Made by a program: the position numbers and the translations under genes. Of a stretch of DNA of 64,000 bases, positions 16,640 to 24,851 are shown piece after piece. The notes beneath the pieces are model-generated. The model was not told the origin of the DNA. It saw only the letters and a list, made by a program, of their open reading frames with translations, and made no database searches. The DNA lies in assembly GCA_002713215.1 (NCBI GenBank), contig PAVO01000017.1:1-64000 (forward strand), written 5' to 3'. Every line of letters starts with the position of its first letter. Position 1 is the stretch's first letter. Source of the stretch: Crocinitomicaceae bacterium (GTDB taxonomy: Bacteria; Bacteroidota; Bacteroidia; Flavobacteriales_G; Salibacteraceae).

Positions 16640-17887
16640 CTATTCTTTGACCAGCTTAAAGTGATACACCTGATGCCCGGAAAAGATTTTCATGATGTAA
16701 ACTCCACAGGGAAGTTCACCCAGGTTGAGTGCAACCGCTTTCTGTTCTTTGAGAGTTTCCATTACCATATTCCCCGAAAGACTGAAAAGCCGAATTTTTC
16801 GCTTACCAGCTGATTCAAAATCAATACGAATCACATCGCTTACCGGGTTAGGATATACCTCGTAAGTTTCAAGCTGATTCACAGGATTTATAAAAGAAGG
16901 GGAACAGGAAAAGGTTTTGATTAGTGCATTGGCCACTTTGTTCCAGGTGTCTTTGTTTTTCCGAAGTTTTTCTTTCTCTTGCTCCATATGAAAAAAACGC
17001 CCATTGCTTTGTGTAGCATTGGCATTGCAAGGATCAGAACCCGAATTGATCAATCTTCCCTGGGTATTTGAAAACCCCCTTAACCTGGTCCACGAAAGAT
17101 CGAGGTGGGCCACCTTAAAGGTTAGGGAAGTATCTTCATTGTACAAATTGGATTTAAAATCGGCCATATAATCCGGGGTAGGAGTAACCTGTGTTCCGTT
17201 GCTAAGGATTACATAAGGGTCGGTACTTTTCTTAGAAAATCCATGCAGCTGAATGAAGTGCGTATTGCTGAATTTGGTAAACAATACTTCGGTTGATTTT
17301 TGAAAAATAGAAGAGGTATGGTGGGCGAGGTCAGAAATTCGAAAGGGTGCTGATGTTGACGAACAGGCGGTAGTTGTTCCAGTGCACGACGAATTTACAG
17401 AACTGTTGCAACGATGAGTTCCGTTGAGAAAAAAGAAGAGAGCCTGGGTTTCTATAAACACATGAATACCCTGGTGCCCGGTATTGGCATCTTTTTTCGA
17501 ATGGGGTGATTGAATAACCAATGGACGGCAGTAGTTCGGATTGTAGATATAGGTTCCCCAGTGATTGGTGTCCCTTGCTTCCAGAACATAGTAATTATTT
17601 GAAGGTGATGTTGTAGTGTCTGTAAAGTTTACCAACCGATAACCAAGTTTAGACACCGAGTCGGAAGCCGCTGAATACTTGGCGGATAATAGAAGGTCTA
17701 ACGTATTGGTCCAGGTTGTCATTTGAGTTGAACTTGGTAAATGATACTTATCACCAGAACTTCCAGGCAGGTTTGAGATTGTCGAACTAATCTCTTTAAA
17801 CAGATCACCCGATTTGGTGGTTTGAGCAATAGCAAACTCATTAATTATGATGCTGAAAATGACTAATACTATAAACCAGAGTTTCAT
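16640..17887 (-). CDS. T9SS-secreted protein of unknown function
   Basis: A 415-residue exported protein; the signal peptide ends FAIAQ. The central region (about 100-310) contains possible metal-ligand segments: VIQSPHSKKDANTGHQGIHV, then a small Cys cluster (HRCN, SSCTG, TACSS), HHTS, and HFIQLHGFSKK. Their order (SPHS..D..TG, later QLHGF) recalls zinc-dependent amidohydrolase or peptidase folds, but I cannot assign a family. The C-terminal 75 residues are a T9SS sorting domain (YEVYPNPVSDV). It is convergent with the xylanase gene. Probably a secreted enzyme; treat as unknown. Confidence 0.65.
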   Translation of the reverse strand: MKLWFIVLVIFSIIINEFAIAQTTKSGDLFKEISSTISNLPGSSGDKYHLPSSTQMTTWTNTLDLLLSAKYSAASDSVSKLGYRLVNFTDTTTSPSNNYYVLEARDTNHWGTYIYNPNYCRPLVIQSPHSKKDANTGHQGIHVFIETQALFFFLNGTHRCNSSVNSSCTGTTTACSSTSAPFRISDLAHHTSSIFQKSTEVLFTKFSNTHFIQLHGFSKKSTDPYVILSNGTQVTPTPDYMADFKSNLYNEDTSLTFKVAHLDLSWTRLRGFSNTQGRLINSGSDPCNANATQSNGRFFHMEQEKEKLRKNKDTWNKVANALIKTFSCSPSFINPVNQLETYEVYPNPVSDVIRIDFESAGKRKIRLFSLSGNMVMETLKEQKAVALNLGELPCGVYIMKIFSGHQVYHFKLVKE

Positions 17888-18092
17888 TCTTACTTAGAAA
17901 TATATAATGGACCAAAATAATGAGTTTTCCATAATTATAAGCTTAATAAAGAAGGGTTGAAAGTTTTACTGCCCCGTATCAATCGATTCAAATCTACAAC
18001 AAACAGCATTTACCTAGTTGCAGTTGATTAGCCTTTCGTTTTATTATTCTTCGTAAACTACAGTTAGCGACTGGCCGATTCTTCAGGTGCAC

Positions 18093-18890
18093 TCATAGTT
18101 TGTCAAGTTTGGCTTTTTCTTCGTAGTCAATTCCAAGTTTAATTGCTTCTTTTCGCAGATATGCCCTTAGCGATCGATAGAACAAATTCAGGCCAGTTTC
18201 ATAATCATTTGGTTGGAGTTTTTTGCTAGATATTTTATTGTATTCCTCAGTCATTTGATCTAAAAAGGAGATAACCTCCTCTCGTCTTCGCAAATTATCC
18301 GCCTGCTTTTCTGATATTACCTTTGAAAAGGAGGATGCTTGAATTGGTGCCAGGTACAAGCTAAATATGACTTTGTCAGAAAACCATGCTGCACCCAATT
18401 CAGCATGACACATTTCACTTAGATGGTAATTTGGAGTGAATAGCCCAACAAAAATTTCACACTCTTTTAAATTTTTTTTAATCTGTTCTTTCCAAGTTTT
18501 ACCCGATTTAATTCCAGTTGAACGAGTCGAAGTAAAGAAGATTTCTTCTTTCGAAATTCCCAATGTATCGACGAGCAATTTGTCAATTATTCTTTCCGCA
18601 ATTTTTCCGTCTTTATATGCATGACTAATAAAGATTCTTTTTTCATCTTTTTTAGAGCTTCCCTTTCTATACCCTTCAAATTCATATCCATCTGGAGTAA
18701 TAATTACATAGGTTTTACCAAGTTTATCGACATATCCATCTCGGACCAATTTTTCAATTGAGAGACGTGCAGTTTTAAATGTCTCTTTATGAGTGCCTAA
18801 TTTTTTTTCAAAGAAAAGTTTACTGTCAACTGAAGTGTTTGTTCTCTTCAATTCTTCAAGCAACTCATTCAAAACTTTATAGTTAATCAT
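18093..18890 (-). CDS. winged-helix TIR-domain protein
   Basis: A 265-residue protein with two parts. Residues 1-74 look like a winged helix (three helices, then a two-strand wing ending YVIITPDGYEF). Residues 84-210 are a TIR domain: KRIFISHAY, EIFFTSTRSTG.KSG, CEIFVGLFTPNY and CHAELGAAW. Glu164 is in the place of the catalytic glutamate of NAD-cleaving TIR domains. Bacterial TIR proteins are frequent effectors of anti-phage systems that deplete NAD or make cyclic ADP-ribose signals. Its ATG overlaps the stop of an upstream membrane-protein gene (ATGA), so the two form a translationally coupled unit. It could be defence or a host-interaction protein. Confidence 0.8.
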   Translation of the reverse strand: MINYKVLNELLEELKRTNTSVDSKLFFEKKLGTHKETFKTARLSIEKLVRDGYVDKLGKTYVIITPDGYEFEGYRKGSSKKDEKRIFISHAYKDGKIAERIIDKLLVDTLGISKEEIFFTSTRSTGIKSGKTWKEQIKKNLKECEIFVGLFTPNYHLSEMCHAELGAAWFSDKVIFSLYLAPIQASSFSKVISEKQADNLRRREEVISFLDQMTEEYNKISSKKLQPNDYETGLNLFYRSLRAYLRKEAIKLGIDYEEKAKLDKL

Positions 18891-19273
18891 GTAACCTCAT
18901 GTTTCTTATTGTCAAAATCGTAAAATTTGGTGGCTATTATAAGTATACTTCCAGTTATAAAAATTACTGCTCTTATTACTGAAACGATTTCAGATTGCCA
19001 TTTTAGATTGCTCTTCTCAGCCTCCATTTGTGACCAAATTTTCCATGAGCCATTTATGTGCTTAAAATTTGCAGATGACCTTATTGGTGTATCGTTATAA
19101 TCACTATTCGAATACATATCGGAAAGTAACATGTATATGGCATCAAACTTTTTATAAAATTGATAATTTTCGGCAGATCTTGTAGAATTTGCTAATTCTG
19201 TATCCAACATTTGCCAGCCAAATGATATTAGCAATAAAACCAACCCCCAACCTTCAATTTTTTTGGACTTCAT
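18887..19273 (-). CDS. small two-helix membrane protein partnered with TIR gene
   Basis: A 128-residue protein with two predicted membrane helices (about 8-24 and 94-112) separated by a 70-residue polar, non-cytoplasmic or loop region rich in Ser, Asn and Tyr. I recognise no family. The last 4 nt overlap the start of the TIR gene, implying coordinated expression at a fixed ratio. Membrane partners of TIR or other effectors can act as sensors or as pore-forming arms; either is possible here. The region is AT-rich and has no paralogue in the window. Confidence 0.6.
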   Translation of the reverse strand: MKSKKIEGWGLVLLLISFGWQMLDTELANSTRSAENYQFYKKFDAIYMLLSDMYSNSDYNDTPIRSSANFKHINGSWKIWSQMEAEKSNLKWQSEIVSVIRAVIFITGSILIIATKFYDFDNKKHEVT

Positions 19274-19529
19274 GATTTTTCTATGTTCTTTGATTAACTA
19301 GGATTTGAACCTTTTTGTAATTTACGAATAGCATACAACAATTAGATAAACACAATATGCGTTTATTATATCATAGTGCTTTGGTTCTGGAACCTACAAT
19401 ACATTGCTATTTCATTACATTTAATTAAAAGTTATGTGCACGGAAATATTTAGGCATTTGTTCTGGAATTCCAGATGGCACCTTCCCAAAAGTATCTTTT
19501 TTTCTTAGTAAGAAGAAAAGGAAACTTGC
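19274..19529. other. 256-bp gap with no recognised feature
   Basis: AT-rich spacer between the helicase gene and the TIR module, both on the minus strand and with the helicase upstream. I see no open frame with a plausible start, no clear TAnnTTTG box before the membrane-protein gene, and no strong terminator hairpin. Confidence 0.5.
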
Positions 19530-20642
19530 TTACCGGATCTGCTTAAACGCTATGGCCAAGCTCTTTTCGAAGTAACGGATTTGTTTTAGCTCCTTAGTGG
19601 TAACTAAACTCAGTGAGATCCCATGTTTCCCTGCACGGGCCGTTCGTCCACTGCGGTGGGTATAATATTCTTCTTTATCGGGCAATTGGTAATGTACCAC
19701 ATAGGCCAACCCTTCCACATCAATTCCTCGTGCGGCAAGGTCTGTTGCAATTAAGATTTGAAGGCTCTCGTTCTTAAACGCGCGCATAACCTTGTCCCTT
19801 TCTTTCTGGAGCAAATCACCATGAATGGCATCAGCCGATATGTTTTTGGCAATAAGCTGCTTGGCCAATTTCTGTGTTGCCGATTTGGTTTTGCAAAAGA
19901 TCAATCCTCGACTATTGTACTGGGATTTAAGGAATTGAGTAAGAATATGAAGCTTCTCATTTTCCTCACAGATTAGAAATTGATGTTCAATATTCTTGTT
20001 TACCGCATTTTGCCTGCTTACCTCAATTCGATATGCTTCTGGTGCCAGGTATTGATTTACAATTTCCTTAATTCCATGAGGCATGGTTGCCGAAAAGAGC
20101 CATTTGTTCTCTGCGGTACTTAAAAAGCTAAGGATTTCGTGCAATTCCTTTTTGAAACCCATACTTAGCATCTCATCGGCTTCGTCGAGTACAACGGTTT
20201 TTACATGTTGTAGATCAACGGCCTTTCTTCTTACCAGGTCAATTAATCTTCCTGGGGTAGCTACAACTATATGCGTGGGGCGCTTCAAATTGGCAATTTG
20301 CCGGTCTATTTTTTCTCCACCGTAAACGGCTTCGGTAAATATCTTATCGCTGTATTTGGTAAACTTAAAAAGCTGCTTGGCTACTTGCTGTCCCAGTTCT
20401 CTTGTTGGACAAAGAATTAATCCCTGAACCACTTTGTGTTTTGGGTCAATTTGATGCAACAGGGGAAGTCCGTAAGCAGCCGTTTTACCGGTTCCCGTTT
20501 GGGCCTGTCCGACTAAATCTGTATCTCCCTGCAACAGAAGGGGGATTACTTCGGTTTGAATAGGGGTAGGAGAAACAATATTGAGTTCCTTGAGTCCCTT
20601 AACAAATTCTTTTCTTATGCCTAAGGCTTCAAAATTTTCCAA
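19530..20642 (-). CDS. DEAD-box ATP-dependent RNA helicase
   Basis: A two-domain RNA helicase core of 370 residues. Motifs are a Q-motif near Gln29, Walker A AQTGTGKT (47-54), PTRELG (79-84), ATPGR (128-132), DEAD (153-156), SAT (184-186) and HRSGRTARAGK near the end. It lacks the basic or RNA-binding C-terminal extension of RhlE, DeaD or DbpA, so it is a minimal member of the RhlE-like group. It unwinds short RNA duplexes during ribosome assembly, RNA decay or cold adaptation. It begins 12 nt after the hemN stop and is probably co-transcribed with it. Confidence 0.9.
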   Translation of the reverse strand: MENFEALGIRKEFVKGLKELNIVSPTPIQTEVIPLLLQGDTDLVGQAQTGTGKTAAYGLPLLHQIDPKHKVVQGLILCPTRELGQQVAKQLFKFTKYSDKIFTEAVYGGEKIDRQIANLKRPTHIVVATPGRLIDLVRRKAVDLQHVKTVVLDEADEMLSMGFKKELHEILSFLSTAENKWLFSATMPHGIKEIVNQYLAPEAYRIEVSRQNAVNKNIEHQFLICEENEKLHILTQFLKSQYNSRGLIFCKTKSATQKLAKQLIAKNISADAIHGDLLQKERDKVMRAFKNESLQILIATDLAARGIDVEGLAYVVHYQLPDKEEYYTHRSGRTARAGKHGISLSLVTTKELKQIRYFEKSLAIAFKQIR

Positions 20643-20654
20643 ATCGTTTCTTTA

Positions 20655-22019
20655 TTAAATCGTTTGTGAGAAAAGTTCAGTAGAGGGAGCTTTGCGATAC
20701 ATTCTCAGATCGAAGGCCATACAAATGTTCCTTACGAAGCCTTGTCCCTTTTCGGTTACCGTCAACCCATTTGGTTCAATAGTACAAAGCCCGTCTTCCT
20801 CCATTTCCACCAGCCTGCTGCAAATTTCCTGAAAATCAATTGTATTATTTTCTTCCTCCGTCCAGCTGGTTTTAAAATGACACATCAGGTTAAGGATATG
20901 CCTGCGGAGTACCAGATCCTCCTCATTCAAAAAGTGTCCCCGGAATAAGGGAAGTTCACCACGATCGATAATTCTTTCGTATTCCTTAAGAGCCTTTACA
21001 TTTTGTCCGAATGCTCCCCAACTATCACCGATGGAACTTACTCCAAGTCCAATCATTAATTCGGTGTGAACTGTTGTATAACCCATGAAGTTTCGATGCA
21101 TGAGTTTGTTTTTCATGGCCAGTGACAAGTCTTCTTCTGGTAATGCGAAATGATCCATTCCAATTTCCAGGTAGCCTTCTTTTTCCAGGAGTTCTTTACC
21201 TAATTCGTATAACGACCGTTTGAACTCATTGCTTGGCAAATCCTCATCGGAATAGAGGCGCTGTGCCCGACTCAGCCAGGGAACATGAGCATAACTGTAA
21301 TAAGCAATTCGATCGGGTTTAAGTTCTATGGTTTTTTTAATGGTGTACTCAATACTCTCCTGAGTTTGCTTGGGTAATCCAAAAATGAGGTCGTAGTTAA
21401 TTGAAGTGTAGCCTATTTCCCGGGCTTCGTCACTTACCTTTTTTACTTCCTCGAAACTCTGGTATCGATTAATGACCCGCTGAACTTCAATATCAAAATC
21501 CTGCACGCCCAAACTCAGTCGTTTAAAACCAAGCTTATAAAGCGCTAGCATTTTATCATAAGTAGTACTATTGGGGTGGGCTTCAAAGCTAAATTCGGGC
21601 GAATCCACCGGATCGCATTTCGATAGAATTCCACTGATTAGAATATGCAGGTTTTCCGCACTCAAAAATGTGGGAGTACCGCCACCCAGGTGCATTTCTT
21701 TCAGCCGTGGTTTTTGAGGCAGGAATTCGCAATACAAATCCCATTCTTTTAAAACGCGGGATACGTAAGGTTCTTCAACGGAGTGTTGCCTAGTTATTTT
21801 TTTGTTACAACCGCAGAAATGGCAAAGTCGTTCACAGAAAGGCAAATGAATGTATAAGCTTATTCCTTCTTCTGCGTTGGTTGCCTCAAAGGTTTTGGTA
21901 ACCGATGATTTCCAATCTGAGATATCAAACCCTTCTTCACCATCCCAGTAAGGAACCGTAGGGTAAGAGGTGTACCTTGGACCTGCTACATTGTATTTTC
22001 TGATGAGGGATTTGTTCAT
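20655..22019 (-). CDS. hemN: oxygen-independent coproporphyrinogen III oxidase
   Basis: A radical-SAM enzyme of 454 residues that converts coproporphyrinogen III to protoporphyrinogen IX without oxygen. The iron-sulphur motif CERLCHFCGC places cluster cysteines at 62, 66 and 69, with the extra Cys71 typical of true HemN. The N-terminal YNVAGPRYTSYPTVPYW and the LGGGTPTFLS motif are also HemN-specific, which separates it from HemW. Haem supply under low oxygen fits the cbb3 oxidase in the same window. It lies in a minus-strand run with the helicase downstream. Its promoter region shares a 17-bp block with that of the upstream PLP decarboxylase gene. Confidence 0.93.
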   Translation of the reverse strand: MNKSLIRKYNVAGPRYTSYPTVPYWDGEEGFDISDWKSSVTKTFEATNAEEGISLYIHLPFCERLCHFCGCNKKITRQHSVEEPYVSRVLKEWDLYCEFLPQKPRLKEMHLGGGTPTFLSAENLHILISGILSKCDPVDSPEFSFEAHPNSTTYDKMLALYKLGFKRLSLGVQDFDIEVQRVINRYQSFEEVKKVSDEAREIGYTSINYDLIFGLPKQTQESIEYTIKKTIELKPDRIAYYSYAHVPWLSRAQRLYSDEDLPSNEFKRSLYELGKELLEKEGYLEIGMDHFALPEEDLSLAMKNKLMHRNFMGYTTVHTELMIGLGVSSIGDSWGAFGQNVKALKEYERIIDRGELPLFRGHFLNEEDLVLRRHILNLMCHFKTSWTEEENNTIDFQEICSRLVEMEEDGLCTIEPNGLTVTEKGQGFVRNICMAFDLRMYRKAPSTELFSQTI

Positions 22020-22055
22020 GGAAATTAAAGTCCTTTTGTTTGCAATTTAAACGCC

Positions 22056-22072
22056 GCAAATTTCGTCATTTC
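22056..22072 (-). promoter_or_regulatory. hemN promoter block shared with the PLP decarboxylase gene
   Basis: On the minus strand, GAAATGACGAAATTTGC lies 37 bp before the hemN start. GAAATGACGACTTTTGC lies 25 bp before the neighbouring decarboxylase gene. Fifteen of 17 positions agree. The right part (GAnnTTTGC) resembles a -7 box TAnnTTTG with T changed to G, so this may be a promoter with an extended upstream element. Confidence 0.45.
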
Positions 22073-22077
22073 AGGCC

Positions 22078-23325
22078 TTACTCGTTCACCCAAACTTCCA
22101 GACGAAGTTTATTAATAAATCGATCTAAAATTTCAAGGGTTACATGGGGCATTACCACCACTTTATACCAGCTAGGATTCTCTTTGTCGTCTCCAACCAA
22201 ATGAAACTTATCGGCCAAATGAACAGGAAAGTTTTCTGCGCTAATGGTTACAATGTTCATGTGTTTTTCCCTGCAATACAATAATCCCAGGTCATCGAGG
22301 GCTTTGCACAGGTGATCGGTTCTGGCTATAAGTTCGTTGCAGTAATTGGTCCAACCTTCGCTCCCGTAACCCTTTAAGATCATCCACATGGCAATGGCAT
22401 TGGCTCCTGATCTGCTACCACAAAGGGTGGAATCCAGGCCGGATACATATTTAGCAGCATTGCTGGTTGTATAATTCATCCAACCTTTACGAATGAGGAA
22501 AATACCCGTTCCATATGGTGCCTGTAACATTTTATGACCATCAATGGTAATTGAATTTACACTTGGATGCGCAAAGTTGAGTGTATTGTTTGGGTTGGTG
22601 AAGGGATAAATAAAGCCACCAAAGGCAGCATCAATGTGAATTTTATATTCAAATAGAAACTCGTTTAAAATTGAATCTACCGGATCAATTTCATCTACTG
22701 AGCCAAATATGGTAGTGGCCATATTAAGTGTAACAGCCAAATATTTTATTCCTTTTTCAGCAGCCCTGGTCAATTGAATCCTTAAATCTTCAAGATCAAT
22801 TTTATGATCTTCGGCCTTGGTTTTAATTACTATAGCTGGCAAACCCAACAAGTTGGCACCTTTGGGCATGGAATAATGAGCATCTTCGGTATATAACACA
22901 CCAATTTCATGGGGAAGTGCTCCGTGCTTTTCCTGAAAGTAGTTTCGGTAGATCCATTGAGCCTGAATATTTGCCTCTGTTCCGCCAGGAGCAATGTAAC
23001 CATCCGTTGAGTCAGGCTGAGCTTTGAAAACCTGCGTTGCCAGTAATTCAATCAACTCTATTTCAAGTTGCTGAGTTCCCTGAAAATATTCTTCCGATTT
23101 GTCTTTGGTTAAGGTATGGCAACCAATATGGTTGGGATTATTGATCATGGTAAGCAAGTAAGGCGCTTCCTTAAGAATAGGTAAATCAGTATAAAAGTGC
23201 ATCCGGTCGAGGTAGGAAGCAGGAACTCCAATAAGGGTTTCCTGGTCATAGTTGATGTTGCTGTTAAGGGCTTTAAAAACCCGCCTTTTAATTTCCTTCT
23301 TCGATAATTCTTTCCAATACATCAC
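22078..23325 (-). CDS. PLP-dependent amino-acid decarboxylase family protein
   Basis: A 415-residue fold-type I pyridoxal-phosphate enzyme of the group II decarboxylase (glutamate/histidine/tyrosine decarboxylase-like) family. The cofactor lysine is Lys265 in DGHKMLQAPYGTG. The aspartate that holds the pyridine nitrogen is Asp232 (HIDAAFGG), and His150 in EDAHYS stacks on the ring. Substrate cannot be read from the sequence. The APGGTEANIQAQ loop is typical of histidine decarboxylase and related enzymes, but bacterial homologues also act on aspartate or sulphinoalanine. ATGs at 23325 and 23322 both fit. It is monocistronic or leads into hemN (58-bp gap). Confidence 0.83.
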   Translation of the reverse strand: MMYWKELSKKEIKRRVFKALNSNINYDQETLIGVPASYLDRMHFYTDLPILKEAPYLLTMINNPNHIGCHTLTKDKSEEYFQGTQQLEIELIELLATQVFKAQPDSTDGYIAPGGTEANIQAQWIYRNYFQEKHGALPHEIGVLYTEDAHYSMPKGANLLGLPAIVIKTKAEDHKIDLEDLRIQLTRAAEKGIKYLAVTLNMATTIFGSVDEIDPVDSILNEFLFEYKIHIDAAFGGFIYPFTNPNNTLNFAHPSVNSITIDGHKMLQAPYGTGIFLIRKGWMNYTTSNAAKYVSGLDSTLCGSRSGANAIAMWMILKGYGSEGWTNYCNELIARTDHLCKALDDLGLLYCREKHMNIVTISAENFPVHLADKFHLVGDDKENPSWYKVVVMPHVTLEILDRFINKLRLEVWVNE

Positions 23326-23349
23326 AATCTTATCTTGCTGTTTTCGGCT

Positions 23350-23366
23350 GCAAAAGTCGTCATTTC
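23350..23366 (-). promoter_or_regulatory. promoter block upstream of the PLP decarboxylase gene
   Basis: Minus-strand GAAATGACGACTTTTGC, matching the block before hemN at 15 of 17 positions and placed at a similar distance from the start codon. The rest of the 23326-23598 gap, between this gene and the divergent T9SS gene, is AT-rich with no other clear signal. Confidence 0.45.
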
Positions 23367-23598
23367 TTCCTGCTTAATTCTATGATATTGGTCAAGGAAG
23401 TGAGATTAAGTTTAATAATAATGCGTAAATGAAATAGTATCTTAATTTATTGTTTTATAATGGGTTGTGTGTGTTTTTTAGTTGAAAAATTATGCTCAAT
23501 TTTATGCTCTGAAAGCAAAAACCCAACCATCGAAAAATTTGCAGTCATTCAAGTGAAGACTTCAAACAATTAAAAAATTAAATAACTCAAAATTGAAA

Positions 23599-24849
23599 AT
23601 GATGAAAACAATTAAACTTTTATTACTCATACCCATTTTAGGATTGGCTGGGTTCGCTTATTCAGCTAACTTAACCATTACCGGTAAGGTTACTGATAAC
23701 GGTGTTGCCAAGGCAAACGTTCAGGTTATATATGTTGACAGTAACACCAATAACATGGATACGGCTCTTACGAACAGTGCTGGAAACTATACAATTACGC
23801 TAAATGTTGGGTCAGCGACCCAAGGAATTGCTGTTGGTTATATTACTGATTGTAAACGAAAATATAAGTACAATCACATATTCTATACACCAAGGACCAC
23901 TACTTATTCTAATTATAACTTCGTTTATTGTACTGGAACTCCTGGTGGAGGAAATAAACTGTCTACAGTTTCAGGAATGGTGTACAACGATAGCAATTTA
24001 GCTGGTAATGGTATTGTGATATTAATTGAAAAGAACGGATTAATATTAAAATCGGTGGATACTATGAAAATTACCAGAGGTTGGTACTCGTTTACTTTAC
24101 CTGATAGTACACTAGCTTATTATGTGAAAGCGATACTCGATAAGGCAGATTCCAGATACAGGAGATTTTTGCCTACTTATAGTGACAAAGCTCTTAAATG
24201 GTCTAAAGCTAAGTTAATTGGTAGTGGTAATAATATGACCCACACCAGAGACATTCGAATGGTGAGAGGTAGAAATACTGGAGGCCCTGGATTTGTTGGT
24301 GGAAATGTAAGACGCGGAGCAAATAAATCTTCTGCAACTGGTGATCCAATAGAAGGAGCTCAAATAATGCTTCTTCAGGGAGGCGATGCTGTTGCCTATA
24401 CTTATTCAGATGCTCAAGGCAATTTTTCGATTGATGATTTGGCTTATGGAACGTATACCGTATATACAGAAGAAGCTGGATTGCCAACCGTTACTGCGGA
24501 TGTAACTGTATCTGCTGCGGCTCCTAAGGAAGAAGGGGTTCGAGTAACAATCAATTCTTCAGGGGTTACTACTTCGGTTGAGGTTGTTGGAATTGAATCT
24601 ACTGGAGTTTTTACTCAATTAAGAGCATTTCCAAACCCGGTTCAGGATAACTTTACCATTGAGTTTGGTACACAATTGAACAATGTGAATATTTCAATAT
24701 TGGATTTGACTGGAAAGGTGATTGATAATCAGGAATTGGTTAATTCTTCGGAAGTTAACCTTTCTTTTAGTGATCTTCCTAAAGGAAGTTACCTAATTCG
24801 AGTAAATGCATTGGAAGAAAATAGCGTTATTCGTGTTGTTAAACATTAA
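23599..24849 (+). CDS. T9SS-sorted protein with carboxypeptidase-regulatory-like domains
   Basis: A secreted protein of 416 residues counted from ATG 23599; ATG 23602 is equally plausible and the TTG at 23593 is unlikely. The signal peptide ends GFAYSA. Residues about 25-100 and 230-310 are Ig-like beta-sandwich modules of the CarboxypepD_reg/Cna-B type (LTITGKVTDNGVAKANVQV; GDPIEGAQIMLLQGGDAVAY). A T9SS sorting domain follows (LRAFPNPVQDNF). It lies 2 nt upstream of the first surface-protein/sigma/anti-sigma triad and probably heads that operon. It shares the opening module with the triad surface proteins but is otherwise shorter. Likely a surface structural or adhesive protein. Confidence 0.75.
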   Translation: MMKTIKLLLLIPILGLAGFAYSANLTITGKVTDNGVAKANVQVIYVDSNTNNMDTALTNSAGNYTITLNVGSATQGIAVGYITDCKRKYKYNHIFYTPRTTTYSNYNFVYCTGTPGGGNKLSTVSGMVYNDSNLAGNGIVILIEKNGLILKSVDTMKITRGWYSFTLPDSTLAYYVKAILDKADSRYRRFLPTYSDKALKWSKAKLIGSGNNMTHTRDIRMVRGRNTGGPGFVGGNVRRGANKSSATGDPIEGAQIMLLQGGDAVAYTYSDAQGNFSIDDLAYGTYTVYTEEAGLPTVTADVTVSAAAPKEEGVRVTINSSGVTTSVEVVGIESTGVFTQLRAFPNPVQDNFTIEFGTQLNNVNISILDLTGKVIDNQELVNSSEVNLSFSDLPKGSYLIRVNALEENSVIRVVKH

Positions 24850-24851
24850 GC

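Noticed and set aside
19274-19529. Hidden gene or RNA before the TIR module
   Set aside because: No frame above about 30 codons with a start and no stable hairpin was seen.
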